Assembly: GCF_000003815.2 (NCBI RefSeq)
Contig: NC_049994.1
Span: 7,094,307 to 7,158,306 of the forward strand
Origin: Branchiostoma floridae
Taxonomy: Eukaryota > Chordata > Leptocardii > Amphioxiformes > Branchiostomatidae
Length of the DNA stretch: 64,000 nt
Reading direction: 5' to 3'
The translations under genes were made by a program, and so were the position numbers. This document shows positions 34,708 to 44,694 of the stretch, piece by piece (position 1 is the stretch's first letter; every line of letters starts with the position of its first letter). Under the pieces are notes generated by a model. The model saw only the letters and a program-made list of their open reading frames with translations, was not told where the DNA came from and ran no database searches.

Positions 34708-37700
34708 CGTGTACATAAACCCACTCACACACACCTACATAAATGCATCTGGGTAATGTTGTTTGCAGGTGTTCATAATGTCTCATGATGTTCTTTTGTT
34801 TTTTTTCCAGGTACAACCGGTTGGCCTCAGTACCCAAGTCCTTGAGCAACTGTACAGAGATGGAAGAGTTTAATGCAGAGGGAAACAACCTGTCATCGCT
34901 ACCGGTAAAACGTCTTTTCTCTTCAACAAAAGCTTTTCCAATAATATTGAACATACACTTCCCCTATTGCAATGTAGACAGATTCTGCCAGGCGGCACTG
35001 TTGTATGGATCATATTCATGACTTTCTTTGAATTGCATGTAGCTTCATATGTACCTATTTCTATTAGGTCAATGTTGAATCTTGTAAAGTTGAATTGTCT
35101 TGTTGTTGTTGACGAATGTTTTTGTTGTTGTTAACAGGAGGGGTTGTTGTCCAGCCTTGTCAACATGTCCAGTCTGACCCTCGCTAGGAACAACTTCAGC
35201 TCATATCCCATTGGTGGACCAGCCCAGTTTGCCACTGTCTATGTGAGTCCAGCACTACTTATTTTATTATACCTCACTGACTCGACCTTGTTCAGGGAGA
35301 GTACCATATGCAGTATTCCTGGGAATCGCTAGATGGTGCACACATACAAAGAAAAGAAAAGAAAAGCATGATGGGACCTCACGTGATGACGCCCCTTCCC
35401 AATCATCATTTCCTTTGTGCTTCGCGCAAGGTGCACGCATCGAGTTTGCTCCGGTACGATCCGGTAGTGACTCAGTTTTTCGTTGTTGGCTACGAGAAGA
35501 ACCACTTTCGGCGCACCATGCCGCCGATAGGGTAAGCCCCTATCGGCCGGCTACTATCGTCGCAGCAGGCCGTAAGACCGGGAAGGGTGAAAAGCCCCTA
35601 TCGGCGGGCTACTATCGGTACTGGCGGTCGAGCTTAGCGCTCAAGGCTTGCCAGGCGCTGGGAAGGACCAAAAGGCCCTTTCGGCGCAACATGCACGGGA
35701 AGAATTGGCCAAGCATGCCGTAGAACCTGGAGGTTATCGGCGAGGCTACGTATACAGACGGCCGTCATACCTTGTGCCTTACACGGAGCTGGCATTATCG
35801 GCGCACCAGGCCGAAAAACCTGGAGGATAGCGCAGCCACAGACGGCCGCTATGGCCATGGTGCCCGAGGTTGAGGCACTGGCCCTTTCGGTGCAGCAGGC
35901 ACGGAGAATTGAGGTAATACCCCACGTTCTTTGCGCCAGGTGACGCTAAAGATTCGAGAACGGTGGAAGACTGTTCTCGTGGCTCCATCCATATTCAGAA
36001 GGAGCGGCAGCCGCCGTGCCACGTGGGCCGATCGGGGTAATCGACATCTCAATGGAACTGTAAGTAGATTACGGGCTCCGGTCGCTCCGTTATGGTTGCT
36101 CGGATAAGCTTCCATGTTGAACACGCTGTTAGGCATGTTGCCGTTGCATTCTACGCTCGTCTAGGAGGAGCGTCCAGCAGTTTTCCCCATAATTTAAAGT
36201 CGCTTTATGAGCGGTTGACTTAGGAAAGACGTCAATCGGCACAGAAAGGGGCCTCCCCTTCTTCTTCTGCTGACTATGATACGTCGCAGTTGTCTGACAA
36301 GAGAAGCTCCAGGTGAATAAAATATTGGGAGCTTATGTTAAAGCTTGTCCCTGAGGGAAGCTTTTTTATGGCAATAAAGTTATCAATTACTTAGCCATAC
36401 TAGAAATGTGTGTCCGTAATTAGCATTATCACGGAGAATGCTCCACAAAGACAATTGACGAAATTGAATTCGTCTGGGACGTTGTGTGACTAGTCACGCG
36501 CGTAGTTATTACACATGTATGTTCAACGTCTGGCTCTTTGTTGTTACTTTAGACAACAAGATTTAACATGATTCATGTTGACGAGTCTAACATGTTTTTG
36601 GTAGTCTTGATAGAATATTGTTCTTTACGAGGAACACGTGTCCTTTCTAATAAACCATTGTTATGCAAACAATGCAAACATTGCGAATGTTGTCGGCAAA
36701 TGGTCGACGGTATTCCTCCGAACTCCGCTCACCCAGGATTGACCGTCCCGGGTGTGGTTGCGGAGCATTCTTATGATTCTACTTCTTCCTGGTAATTATG
36801 TTCCAGAAGATGGGAAGAAGGAGCTCTGTGTGCTTCACGGAACTTCAGGTAACATTATTGTGTTTACCTACTTACTACGGTAAAAACGATTGTTTACCTT
36901 TTTGCTGTTCGGTACGGCCTTATCACAAGAGCCGACAATGGAGTTTTGTTGTGTTCATTATAGTGCAAACAGACAATATAGTCTGAACATGGCGGACACT
37001 TGTCAGTTATACACTGTTTAGCCTTGCGTCCACATCGCTCGGCTTGAAAGTATCCTCATCATTCTTAGCAAAATTGTTGGTGTTTGACACCGGAACGTTG
37101 TCTTCTTCCTGTTGTTTTAGGATGAAGAAAATATTAACCACGTTCTTTAACTGGTTGATGAACTATTATATGCCGACCATCTGAGCATTTGTATACAGTT
37201 GCTCGTCTTGGCTCGCCACGTGCTCGTCCTGGACTGGCGGGGATTCCCAGTCACCAGAGCAGGGGCTATTGAGGTAGCCAATCAGGTAAACTTATCCTTG
37301 ATCCAATCAAGGACACTACCGTTCGAATATTGTAGACGTTCAACACCTCGTATGCAGGTGTGAAACCTGTTATTCTTGCCAGTAGACTTACGGTCCTAGT
37401 TACCGAATCCACAAGCACTTAGTCGGATGTTTATAAATACTGATGGCTAATGTTGTATCAGAAGTGCGATTCTTGTTTAAATCGCTAGAGGACCCCATTA
37501 AAGGGTCAAAAGGTCATTGGTAACTTTTTGGCCGCCATTATTTACGTTCCAGGCTCAGCTATATAGACCTGTTTTTACACGTTATACGTTATCGGGAACA
37601 TCACATTGGTTGAATCCGACTGAAGTCCATTATCAGCGTAACGTTCGGTGGTGTCATGGGTTTTAAAAGCAACCCGCCTTTTATCTTGTCGGCATGAACG

Positions 37701-40700
37701 CCCCCCGATGTTCCATTCATAATTTTCGGGAAATCGGTGGCGCTGTTTTTGAGGAGGGGCCTCGAGCACGCAATTCAGCCGCCTTACATTAACTTAGCTA
37801 CCTTTCTGGCTGCTAATTTTACACCAGTAGTTACTTGGTTACGTGTACAGCGGTAATCTGAAGTCAAGGGGCAAAACGCCTTGGCTACATGTACCATCAT
37901 GAACGGTGAACTTCAAGTTTCGGAACACTTGTTCTGAATTGGCGCCGCTGCCCGAGCTTGATACGTCTCCACAACTATCGCTAATATGGTTGAGTTGTGT
38001 GGAGAAATTGTGCAGACAATTTTGCTTACAATTACATTATGTTTTGTACATGTTTTGTGGCTTATTATTAGCGTTAAGCTACTGCTGGCGCTTCTATGGA
38101 CGGAAAAAGTCCGTCGCCCTTCTTCTTCACATGGTGTTGAAGTAGCGCAATATGTGTTCCTTTTAAGTTCACAGGTAACTTACAACAGAGTTGTAGAACA
38201 TGTTACACATAACCATGATCAAAACTGATCATGACAGACATTGCAGAGAAGATCAATTTAATTATCTTGTGCAGTCTTTGCACACAGACTAACGTGTGGT
38301 GTGATCAATATGATGAGATATGTGATCAATATGATGAGACATGTGATGTGATCAATATGATGAGACATGTGATGTGATCAATATGATGAGACGTGATGTG
38401 ATCAATATGATGAGGCATATGATGTGATCAATATGATGAGACATATGATGTGATCAATATGACGAGATATGTGAGGTGATCAATATGATGAGCCATATGA
38501 TGGGATTAATACGATGAAACTTGTGATGTTTTTCGTATTATGTCAACCCTTAATACACCAGATGATTATTATTATAGTCTTGCTGGTGTCTGCAACATGA
38601 CGAAGGCCCACAATGTACCTTGTCCTTCAGTGCTACTCTTGATGTCAGTTGATATTGACATATTGCAAGTACTTCTTGCTATTAATGTTTCTTAGTGAAA
38701 TATACAAGTTCACACGTTAAGGGTGGAACTGTACTCATGTGTGAGTGTAAAAAGTTCACTGTGGAATTAGGTGTTGGGGAACAATGCAAGTTACCAGACA
38801 CCTTTCTGAACGTCACTATCCCGAGCTTCCGGTAGGTGATTGGTGACAAGTGAGCCATGCAATTTAGGCTCACAAGGCTGGCTTCTGGCAGCCTGCAATC
38901 CACTTGACTGGAAACATTAAAATGTGGTGTTGAGTTACCAAAATTGGTACTCACTTCGATTGTATTTGTAAAGATTGCCTTTACCACAGATGAGGCTCCT
39001 ACTTGTTACAAGTTCAGTATGTTTGTTACACACGTTATGGGGATTCCGGAGGAATCTAACACAGTTGACTTCATGTTTTGCATGAACCACACCAATTCAA
39101 ATGTATTATTGGTATGTTGGTACTCTTTGGTTTATTTAGAGCCACAGTTAGCTTGAATTTCAGCTATTGTTTCCTGTGGTCGATAGATGGCTTGGGCGCT
39201 CTTATATTAGCCCAGTCGTTCAACACATGCATGCTATACATTGCCTTACCTTACATACATTGTACCCGTTACAATTGTTGTGCAATAAACATTGATTTGT
39301 TTTATTGTTATAGGCTGTTCTTTCACGAGGATCAGCCACTTAATCTAATGGGTTTCTCCCCTCTATGAAGGGAAACAAGAGGTTTGTGTTTTTCTCCTCA
39401 AAGGTCACTTGAGGATGTCTCCTTCCCCTTGGGAAAGGGGGGGGGGGGGGGTAAGTTGACGGGACTGGACAATGTGTACCAAGTCCTAAGGATTAATGCT
39501 TTTTCAGTGTTTGTTCATCAGGCACTCAGTGTTATCTAACAGTTATACTGGTAGGACATTAGGTCACGAGAACTGACCTTCTTAGACTATAACTGATACT
39601 TCAGTTGATACCTGTGCTGTCCAGATACAGCTTTGGAGTCTGCATATGGTACTCTCCCTGAACAAGGTCGAGTCAGTGAGGTATAATTGGGGGTTATGCT
39701 AAGATGTACTTACCATCTACAGTATAATCTGAATTATACCTCATACGAGACCTTGTTCAGGTATATCTTCCCACCCTCAGTAACTTATGTTCAGCTGCAG
39801 GGATTTAGTGAACATTGCCCACCCATGGACAGCACAGACTTATTTATCTACTCTCGCACTCAGTCAATGATGATTGGGAAGGGGCGTCATCACGTGAGGT
39901 CCCATCATGCTTTTCTTTTCTTTTCTTTGTATGTGTGCACCATCTAGCGATTCCCAGGAATACTGCATATGGTACTCTCCCTGAACAAGGTCTCGTATGA
40001 GGTATAATTCAGATTATACTGTAGATGGTAAGTACATCTTAGCATAACCCCCAATTATCTTACACACAATATCAATATCTTTTACTTGTAGACAAAAAGA
40101 AAAGATAGATAACTGTATTCTGGAAAAAATGTGTCAGGTAAGTCTATAAGACTTAGTGAGGATTTGACTAGGAAGTTGGATATCACTCGTGTACACATAC
40201 ATTTGTAAATACAGGCACAGACACACACAAACACAAACATGAAGATGCAAAACTATTACACAATATTGCAGAACAAAGCAAACTAGACTTTATATACAAA
40301 TGAATACACACAAAAATACACATCTGTAAAATCTGTATGTACAATTATTATATTGTATTGATAAAGGTTGTGAGTTGTAAGAAGGAAATTTCAAAATTGA
40401 AGAAAATGATTTACACATTGTACTTTTGAATGGTATTCTGTAAAAGTTTCAGAATTAGAGAATGAGATTATTTCTGGTAACATACATGTAGGTTTCTTTA
40501 TACCAAAGGTAAAGAATATTTTGTTAATTTCTTCTTGATTATACTAATTTTTGTATTTTCTAACAGTCGATCAACATGGAGCATAACCACATCAACAAGA
40601 TTCCGTTTGGCATCTTCTCTCGTGCCAAGTACCTGACCAAGCTGAACATGAAGGACAACCAGCTTACATCCCTGCCTCTAGGTAAGGCACAGCTTACATC

Positions 40701-42583
40701 CCTGCCTCTAGGTAAGGCACAGCTCACATCCCTGCCTCTAGGTAAGACACAGCTCACATCCCTGCCTCTAGGTAAGGCACAGCTCACATCCCTGCCTCTA
40801 GGTAAGGCACAGCTCACATCCCTGCCTCTAGGTAAGGCACAGCTCACATCCCTGCCTCTAGGTAAGGCACAGCTCACATCCCTGCCTCTAGGTAAGGCAT
40901 CTGCACATGACATACCAGGCATTGTGTGGCGCAATTGGTAAGGTGTTTGACCCAGACCCCAGATGAAATGGGTTCAAGTGGAATTAGCCTGGATTTTGAG
41001 TGGAAAGCCTTTTGAAGTTGCAATGTTGCAAAGGTGTCCTGGGTCTCCTTGGAAAATTTTAAATCAGATTCTTAATCCTCTGAAGCACTATTTCCTGCAT
41101 TTTGAGGGGCAAGCTTTGCAGGTAACGTAAGGTTATATTTTATTATAATGGTTTATTTGGCAAGCATGTCATACGAATCGCAGCCTTGCGGCTGAATTGA
41201 GGTAATGGCATTACATTCAGCACAGTTATCACTTCATACAATATAAACGATACAATTCCTAGCACATTAAGATAAGAAGCAAGGTTTAAAATATCTATAA
41301 ATGAATTACGCGATTAAAAACTAATATTGCACATTCAATTAATCGTGATTATCAAGGTTACCAGTTAATGGTCGAATTATGGAAAATGATTATTGTTATT
41401 AAATGCCTGGGCAGATTCAAATATTTAACCCATTTGAAGAAACAGTAGTTTGTCTGCTAAAAAAGTGCATGGTAATTTATTTCTTCCCTTCATCTTTGGC
41501 TGCGCACCAGCATGTAATAATGGAGTAGTTGGCAGTGAATAATTGTTCTAGGGTGACCAATTAACGGTCACTTGAGTATTTCTCCTTGTAGTGCTCTACC
41601 TACAAGCACACATATTCAAACACTTGCTGCAAAATATTACGAAAGTGGTAAACAAACAAACCACAGTAAAATTTTTGTGTATTACCCCACCATCGCCTGC
41701 AGTAGTGCCATAGTGATGAATGAAGTTGGACCGCCGAATTTGGCTCAGTAGAACATCACGTAAAGTCGACCCGGACACCACAATCTTCCATGAAAATTGT
41801 GCAATATTCATTGCAAGGGTTTTCAATGTGAATAACACATTTATAGTTTTATTATTATTGACTAATTTTTGCATGGTGCACCTTGAAATGCAGTCATGTT
41901 GCTAACTGACCGTTAATTGGTCCTGCACGTAAACTGGTACCTTACGTTAGACTCAGCTTGGTTTAACTAATATCTTTAGTTTACATGACAATTTTTGTCC
42001 GTCACAGAGGACGGAATGGCCAACATTTTTGTCCGTCCCCAGTTTCAAAATTCCGTCAAAGGACACTAGGACGGTCGCTGGCTAGAACCCTGCTTCAAAC
42101 TGTACTATGTTACAATTTGAAACTACCATATGTCGACTTGATTTCCATAAATACTCTCTTTCAAAAACAATGAACATACATATAGGTTGCCTTCAGATAA
42201 ATTTGAACTACATGTAGCATCACACATAATGAACATAACTACTAATGGTAGTTCACCTTTATCCGCATGATAACCTATATCCATTGTTTTAAAAAACCCG
42301 AATATTTAGGGATGTCTAGTCGACGGATGTTGGTTTCAAATTGCAATATTTTCATAGCGACTTGACATCCCTAAATACTCTGATTTTGTATACAACAGAG
42401 AAAGGTTACCCTGCGGATAAAGGTGAACTATCGTTACATAATGAACGTCTCTCTACAGATGTGGGGACGTGGGAGAACATGGTGGAACTGAACCTGGGCA
42501 CCAACCAGCTGCAGAAGCTGCCTGAAGACATTCAACATCTCACCAACCTGGAGACACTCATCCTCTCCAACAACCTGCTCAAG
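22519..42583 (+). CDS. SHOC2: SHOC2 leucine-rich repeat scaffold, 5' ten coding exons
   Basis: Exons: 22519-22734, 30168-30236, 31435-31650, 32648-32743, 33459-33579, 34225-34333, 34811-34904, 35138-35242, 40567-40681 and 42459-42583; all junctions are in phase (422 aa). SHOC2 joins MRAS-GTP and PP1C in a phosphatase complex that removes the inhibitory phosphate of RAF kinases. The disordered Lys-rich N-terminus begins MST (human MSS); a VPAF stretch near residue 30 sits where human SHOC2 has its GVAF PP1C-docking motif. Then comes [19 protein letters not shown] and about 14 LRRs, e.g. [74 protein letters not shown] and [18 protein letters not shown], each matching human SHOC2 in order. Human SHOC2 is 582 aa; the last ~160 aa (final LRRs) are not found downstream, where a 10-kb insertion and a gap occur. 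Intron 1 is 7.4 kb and intron 8 is 5.3 kb, both filled with mobile elements. Confidence 0.96.
23840..24184. mobile_element. hAT-like MITE, CAGGGTTCTAG termini
   Basis: Starts CAGGGTTCTAGCCAGG and ends GCTAGAACCCTG (inverted). CTAGT is repeated on both flanks (23835-23839 and 24185-24189). The interior contains several GCGTAGTGG motifs. It lies in SHOC2 intron 1. Confidence 0.7.
26122..26489. mobile_element. Probable hAT-like element, 8-bp target duplication
   Basis: GCTTCTAG flanks both sides (26114-26121 and 26490-26497). The left end reads CAGGGTTCTCCCC; the right end matches poorly, so this is a weaker call. The interior repeats the GTATAGTGGAGG motif. Confidence 0.5.
26931..27418. mobile_element. 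hAT-like MITE with perfect 8-bp target duplication
   Basis: The 488-bp element starts CAGTCAAACCTGTCTATAGC and ends with the inverted form, GCCAATACAGGTTTGACTG. TACAGGTA is duplicated at 26923-26930 and 27419-27426. CAG termini and an 8-bp duplication are typical of the hAT superfamily. It has no transposase. It is inserted within another repeat (CAGGTACGGCC...CTGGACCTGAACC). Confidence 0.9.
28535..28862. mobile_element. hAT-like MITE, CAGGGTTGAACAAGT termini
   Basis: The left end CAGGGTTGAACAAGT and right end ACTTGTTTATCCCTG are imperfect inverted copies. GACAT flanks both sides. The empty-site sequence (GATGACATCC...) is visible in a related repeat at about 25495. The interior repeats ACTTGCCC. 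Confidence 0.75.
29461..29679. mobile_element. MITE, TAACGATAGTTCACC family, copy 1
   Basis: The termini TAACGATAGTTCACCTTTAT and (inverted) TAACGTTAGTTCACCATTAT bound a 219-bp element in SHOC2 intron 1. A second copy is at 42243-42436 and a half copy lies near 42100-42215. Confidence 0.85.
29914..30125. mobile_element. MITE, TACTGTAAATGC family, copy 1
   Basis: TACTGTAAATGC at the left, GCATTTACAGTA at the right; interior rich in TTCGCGGT and ACCGCGAA motifs in both orientations. It ends 42 nt before SHOC2 exon 2 and so contributes the region upstream of that acceptor. Copy 2 is at 62017-62229. Confidence 0.9.
30280..30865 (-). repeat. Dispersed element related to 57975-58330
   Basis: Read on the minus strand, it shares with 57975-58330 blocks such as GACGCGAAAACGTTCGATAC, GTGTTCCGGAC, CCGTATCACCCGAGGTACC and TTTTCTCAGGTGGGTATGA. 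It is interrupted by a 50-bp hairpin insertion at 30665. No protein is visible, so it is probably a non-autonomous DNA element. Confidence 0.7.
30665..30714. mobile_element. 50-bp hairpin insertion with 8-bp target duplication
   Basis: The arms TAGCCTGGGTACCATCCTA and TAGGATGGTACTCAGGCTA form a hairpin flanked by TCCGGAAC on both sides (30657-30664 and 30715-30722). The uninterrupted site (GTTCCGGACCGG) is seen at 58008. Related arms begin at about 17089 and 33924. Confidence 0.85.
30998..31349. mobile_element. hAT-like MITE with 8-bp target duplication
   Basis: Termini CAGGGTTGTAGCCAGC and GCTGGCTACAACCCTG are perfect inverted copies. ATCAACAA is duplicated at 30990-30997 and 31350-31357. 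It ends 85 nt before SHOC2 exon 3. Related fragments containing a GTCCGTC...GGACGGAATGG block are near 42000 and 31750. Confidence 0.93.
34651..34706. repeat. (GT)n microsatellite in SHOC2 intron 6
   Basis: Nearly pure GT dinucleotide tract. Confidence 0.97.
35266..39687. mobile_element. 4.4-kb inverted-repeat-bounded element in SHOC2 intron 8
   Basis: Bounded by perfect 48-bp inverted repeats (35266-35313 and 39640-39687) starting ATTATACCTCACTGACTCGA. The interior at 35430-36180 is GC-rich, with degenerate in-frame units reading LSAQHA, LSAHQA and LSVQQA and donor-like GTAAGC or GTAATA sites, followed by short splice-bounded open segments (for example about 36223-36312 and 37200-37287). 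No reverse transcriptase, recombinase or transposase was recognised. No target duplication was found at these ends. It could be a decayed multi-exon transposon. Confidence 0.6.
38297..38530. repeat. ~26-bp minisatellite (TGATCAATATGATGAGAC core)
   Basis: About nine imperfect head-to-tail units of GATGTGATCAATATGATGAG, inside the 4.4-kb element. Confidence 0.93.
39687..40057. repeat. Foldback unit with ~80-bp arms
   Basis: 39687-39766 is repeated inverted at about 39970-40057 (ATAATTGGGGGTTATGCTAA ... GACCTTGTTCAG). The interior segment 39868-39990 is an inverted copy of 35290-35407 (CATGATGGGACCTCACGTGA block), so it belongs to the same family as the neighbouring 4.4-kb element. Confidence 0.8.
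40660..40899 (+). repeat. 30-bp minisatellite spanning SHOC2 exon 9 5' splice site, 8 units
   Basis: Eight units start at 40660, 40690, 40720 and so on to 40870. Each consists of CAGCTCACATCCCTGCCTCT plus AGGTAAGGCA, so each carries the end of exon 9 and a strong donor TAG|GTAAGG. Donors begin at 40682, 40712, 40742, 40772, 40802, 40832, 40862 and 40892. The 30-bp period keeps the reading frame ([10 protein letters not shown] per unit). Confidence 0.98.
40918..40985 (+). repeat. Weak tRNA-like (SINE-type) fragment
   Basis: GTGTGGCGCAATTGGTAAGG resembles an A box region, and GGGTTCAAGTGG, about 35 nt on, a B box. No cloverleaf can be drawn. Similar weak signals lie at 9150-9220 and 46637-46690. 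Confidence 0.35.
41354..41948. mobile_element. Non-autonomous transposon A, intact copy (~0.6 kb)
   Basis: Left end AAGGTTACCAGTTAATGG; right end (inverted) AACGTAAGGTACCAGTTTAC. It lies in SHOC2 intron 9. It is the intact reference for the copy split by the 10-kb insertion (43172-43259 plus 53273-53778). Confidence 0.8.
42243..42436. mobile_element. MITE, TAACGATAGTTCACC family, copy 2
   Basis: Left TAATGGTAGTTCACCTTTAT; right GATAAAGGTGAACTATCGTTA (inverted match). It ends only 22 nt before SHOC2 exon 10, so the acceptor tract directly abuts the element. Confidence 0.88.
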
Positions 42584-43022
42584 GTCAGGCATGGGGGAGG
42601 GGGGCAGAGGTTTACTCACTGTTACTATATAGTTTATGAACAAAGAAGGTCACTCTGAGGGGAGGGGGGATCCAGCATCGCACCCACCTGGAGACACTCA
42701 TCCTGTCCAACAACCTGCTCAAGGTTAGACATGGGGGAGGGGGACAGAGGTTTACTCACTGTTACTATATAGTTTATGAACAAAGAAGGTCACCCGAGGG
42801 GAGGGGGGCAGAAGTGGTTTCATCGTTGCTATATAGTTTATGAACAAAGAAGGTTACTCTGACAGGAGGGGGGGATCCAACATCTTACCAACCTGGAGAC
42901 ACTCATCCTCTTCAACAACCTGCTCAAGATCACGCATAGGGGAGGGGGGCAGAGGTTTTCTCACTGTTGGTAATGAATATGGTTCATGAACAAGAAGTTC
43001 ATTCTGAGGGGAGGGGGGCAGA
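42541..43022 (+). repeat. Tandem partial duplications of SHOC2 exon 10 edge and intron 10
   Basis: The exon 10 end (ACCTGGAGACACTCATCCT to CTGCTCAAG) recurs at about 42689-42723 and 42891-42929 together with the following G-rich intron. The copy-2 donor is AAG|GTTAGA; in copy 3 the GT is changed (AAGATCACG). Intron-only segments recur additionally. Confidence 0.93.
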
Positions 43023-43171
43023 AATCTGAATACAAACTTCAAGATATTGTCAAAAGGATCAATGAGAAATCCCTTTGTATTTCAACTAGAAAGACTTTCA
43101 GTAGAGCAAATTGACCTCAGGTTGCAGCTCATGATCAGTTGCCCATTTTTCCTTCTGTCTTACAAATGTAA

Positions 43172-43259
43172 CGTAAGGTTACCAGTTTACGTGCAGGACC
43201 AATTAACGGTCAGTTAGCGACATGGCTACATTTCAAGGTGCACCATGCAAAAATTAATC
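43172..43259. mobile_element. Transposon A, first half (split copy)
   Basis: CGTAAGGTTACCAGTTTACG through CAAAAATTAATC matches one end of the intact element at 41354-41948 in reverse orientation. The second half resumes at 53273. Confidence 0.85.
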
Positions 43260-43429
43260 AATAATAAAGAAGCTCCATCTTAAGATTGGAATTCCGTTTT
43301 TCCCATTTTGAAATGTGCTAATATTTTCAATATAAAAGCACTTGGTGCAAAGTCTTTACATATGATTGACAAGTATGATGCACAGTTGTGAAATATGATA
43401 ATAACTTTCATGAATATTCATTTTGAAAA

Positions 43430-43609
43430 TTTTCTTCCTGCAGGAATTCCTGCAGGAATTCCTGCAGGAAGCGTTTTTCCTGCAGGAATTCCTGCAGGAA
43501 GCATTTTTCCTGCAGGAATGCTGCAGGCATTCCTGCAGAAATTCCTGCAGGAGAAAGGTAAATTCCTGCAGGAAGAATGTTTCCTGCAGGAATTTCTGCA
43601 GGAATGGCC
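43430..43609. repeat. TTCCTGCAGGAA palindrome array (left TIR)
   Basis: About ten copies of the 12-bp self-complementary TTCCTGCAGGAA, with variants, sit in head-to-tail or spaced order. The same array recurs at 44858-45037 and, inverted, at 52925-53102. Leu/Gln/Glu- or Pro/Ala/Gly-type open frames across it are artefacts. Confidence 0.97.
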
Positions 43610-44694
43610 TTATAATTCATATCTAAATCAATGACACTAAGATAGGAGTGCTACACACCGGCAAAAAAGTATGCAACAAACGTTTTAGTAGTAGTTTCTC
43701 CTATTCATGCAACTTTTTCAACATATACATTTACATTTTGTACTACAGTTAAATGTAGAGTATAATCACACCCCGCGCAACATTTCTACCCCCAGTTCAA
43801 CCTGTATGACCTCACAAGCGCCATGTTCTTGTTGACTGTCGACGCATCAAAAGCCAGCCAATTTCTCAACAGTTATCATATATAATATCAATGTCACTAA
43901 ATCCTTCAAAATTATGAGGTAGTCTGGCAACATTTTGGAAGCACGACGTGTGCCCGACTCGGGGTGGTCGTGGTCGCAAGTTTGAGTTTAATCCGATTAA
44001 ATGTGAACGCATTTTTTTAATCCAACAGAAAGCTTTAATCGGATTCCTCATTTAACTCACTTGTATTTTTTCATTTGAATGGGGTCCAAGTTGCCCATGA
44101 CATGTTCAACAGTTGTGCCGACAGAGCCATTACGGCTGTTCACACATGGGTGTTTTCATCAAATGAAAACTGCTCTATTCGAATGCTCCTTCCATGCATG
44201 CAATGATATCTTGTAAATGCAGTACCAAGTTGAACGTGGCAAAGAATGAAAGCTCCTTGGTCAGCAACTTGAGATTTGTTTGATCTGGTTGGTCATATTT
44301 TGACCATCATAAGATTAACACTTGAATGTTTGTTCCAGAGAATATTTCATAAAGTTTAAAATTGGGCCTAAGAAAGCCAGGGGCTTGCTTCCTCTTGTTG
44401 AAAATTCAAGTAAGTATGCGCTATTGTAATGCGGGTTCAAAGTAAGGTCAGCTATTGTTCTATAGATATGCAAAGGATGCTGGTGTCCAATTATCAATTA
44501 TCAAAGGACTAATTATTCCCCAGGTCCAAACATCCTGGCTACCTGTAGTGCTGAGGACCTAAGGCCTTCAGAAAGAATCCTGGAACTTGGGGGTACACTA
44601 TTACAAGAAATTACAGACTGAAGAATTACAGAATTTCAGAAACCTAAGTTCACTTTTACATTAATCTATTTAAATATGAAATGGTAAACCAAAN

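Noticed and set aside
38297-38530. CRISPR-like regular repeat
   Set aside because: Animal sequence, head-to-tail minisatellite without unique spacers or cas genes.
40576-40941. Reading the SHOC2 exon 9 frame straight through the minisatellite as one 121-aa protein
   Set aside because: The first donor joins exon 10 exactly as in SHOC2 orthologues; readthrough ends in an unrelated tRNA-like repeat.
43395-43634. 79-aa, 70-aa and 67-aa frames repeated at 44823 and 52888
   Set aside because: All are readings of the TTCCTGCAGGAA array in the TIR.
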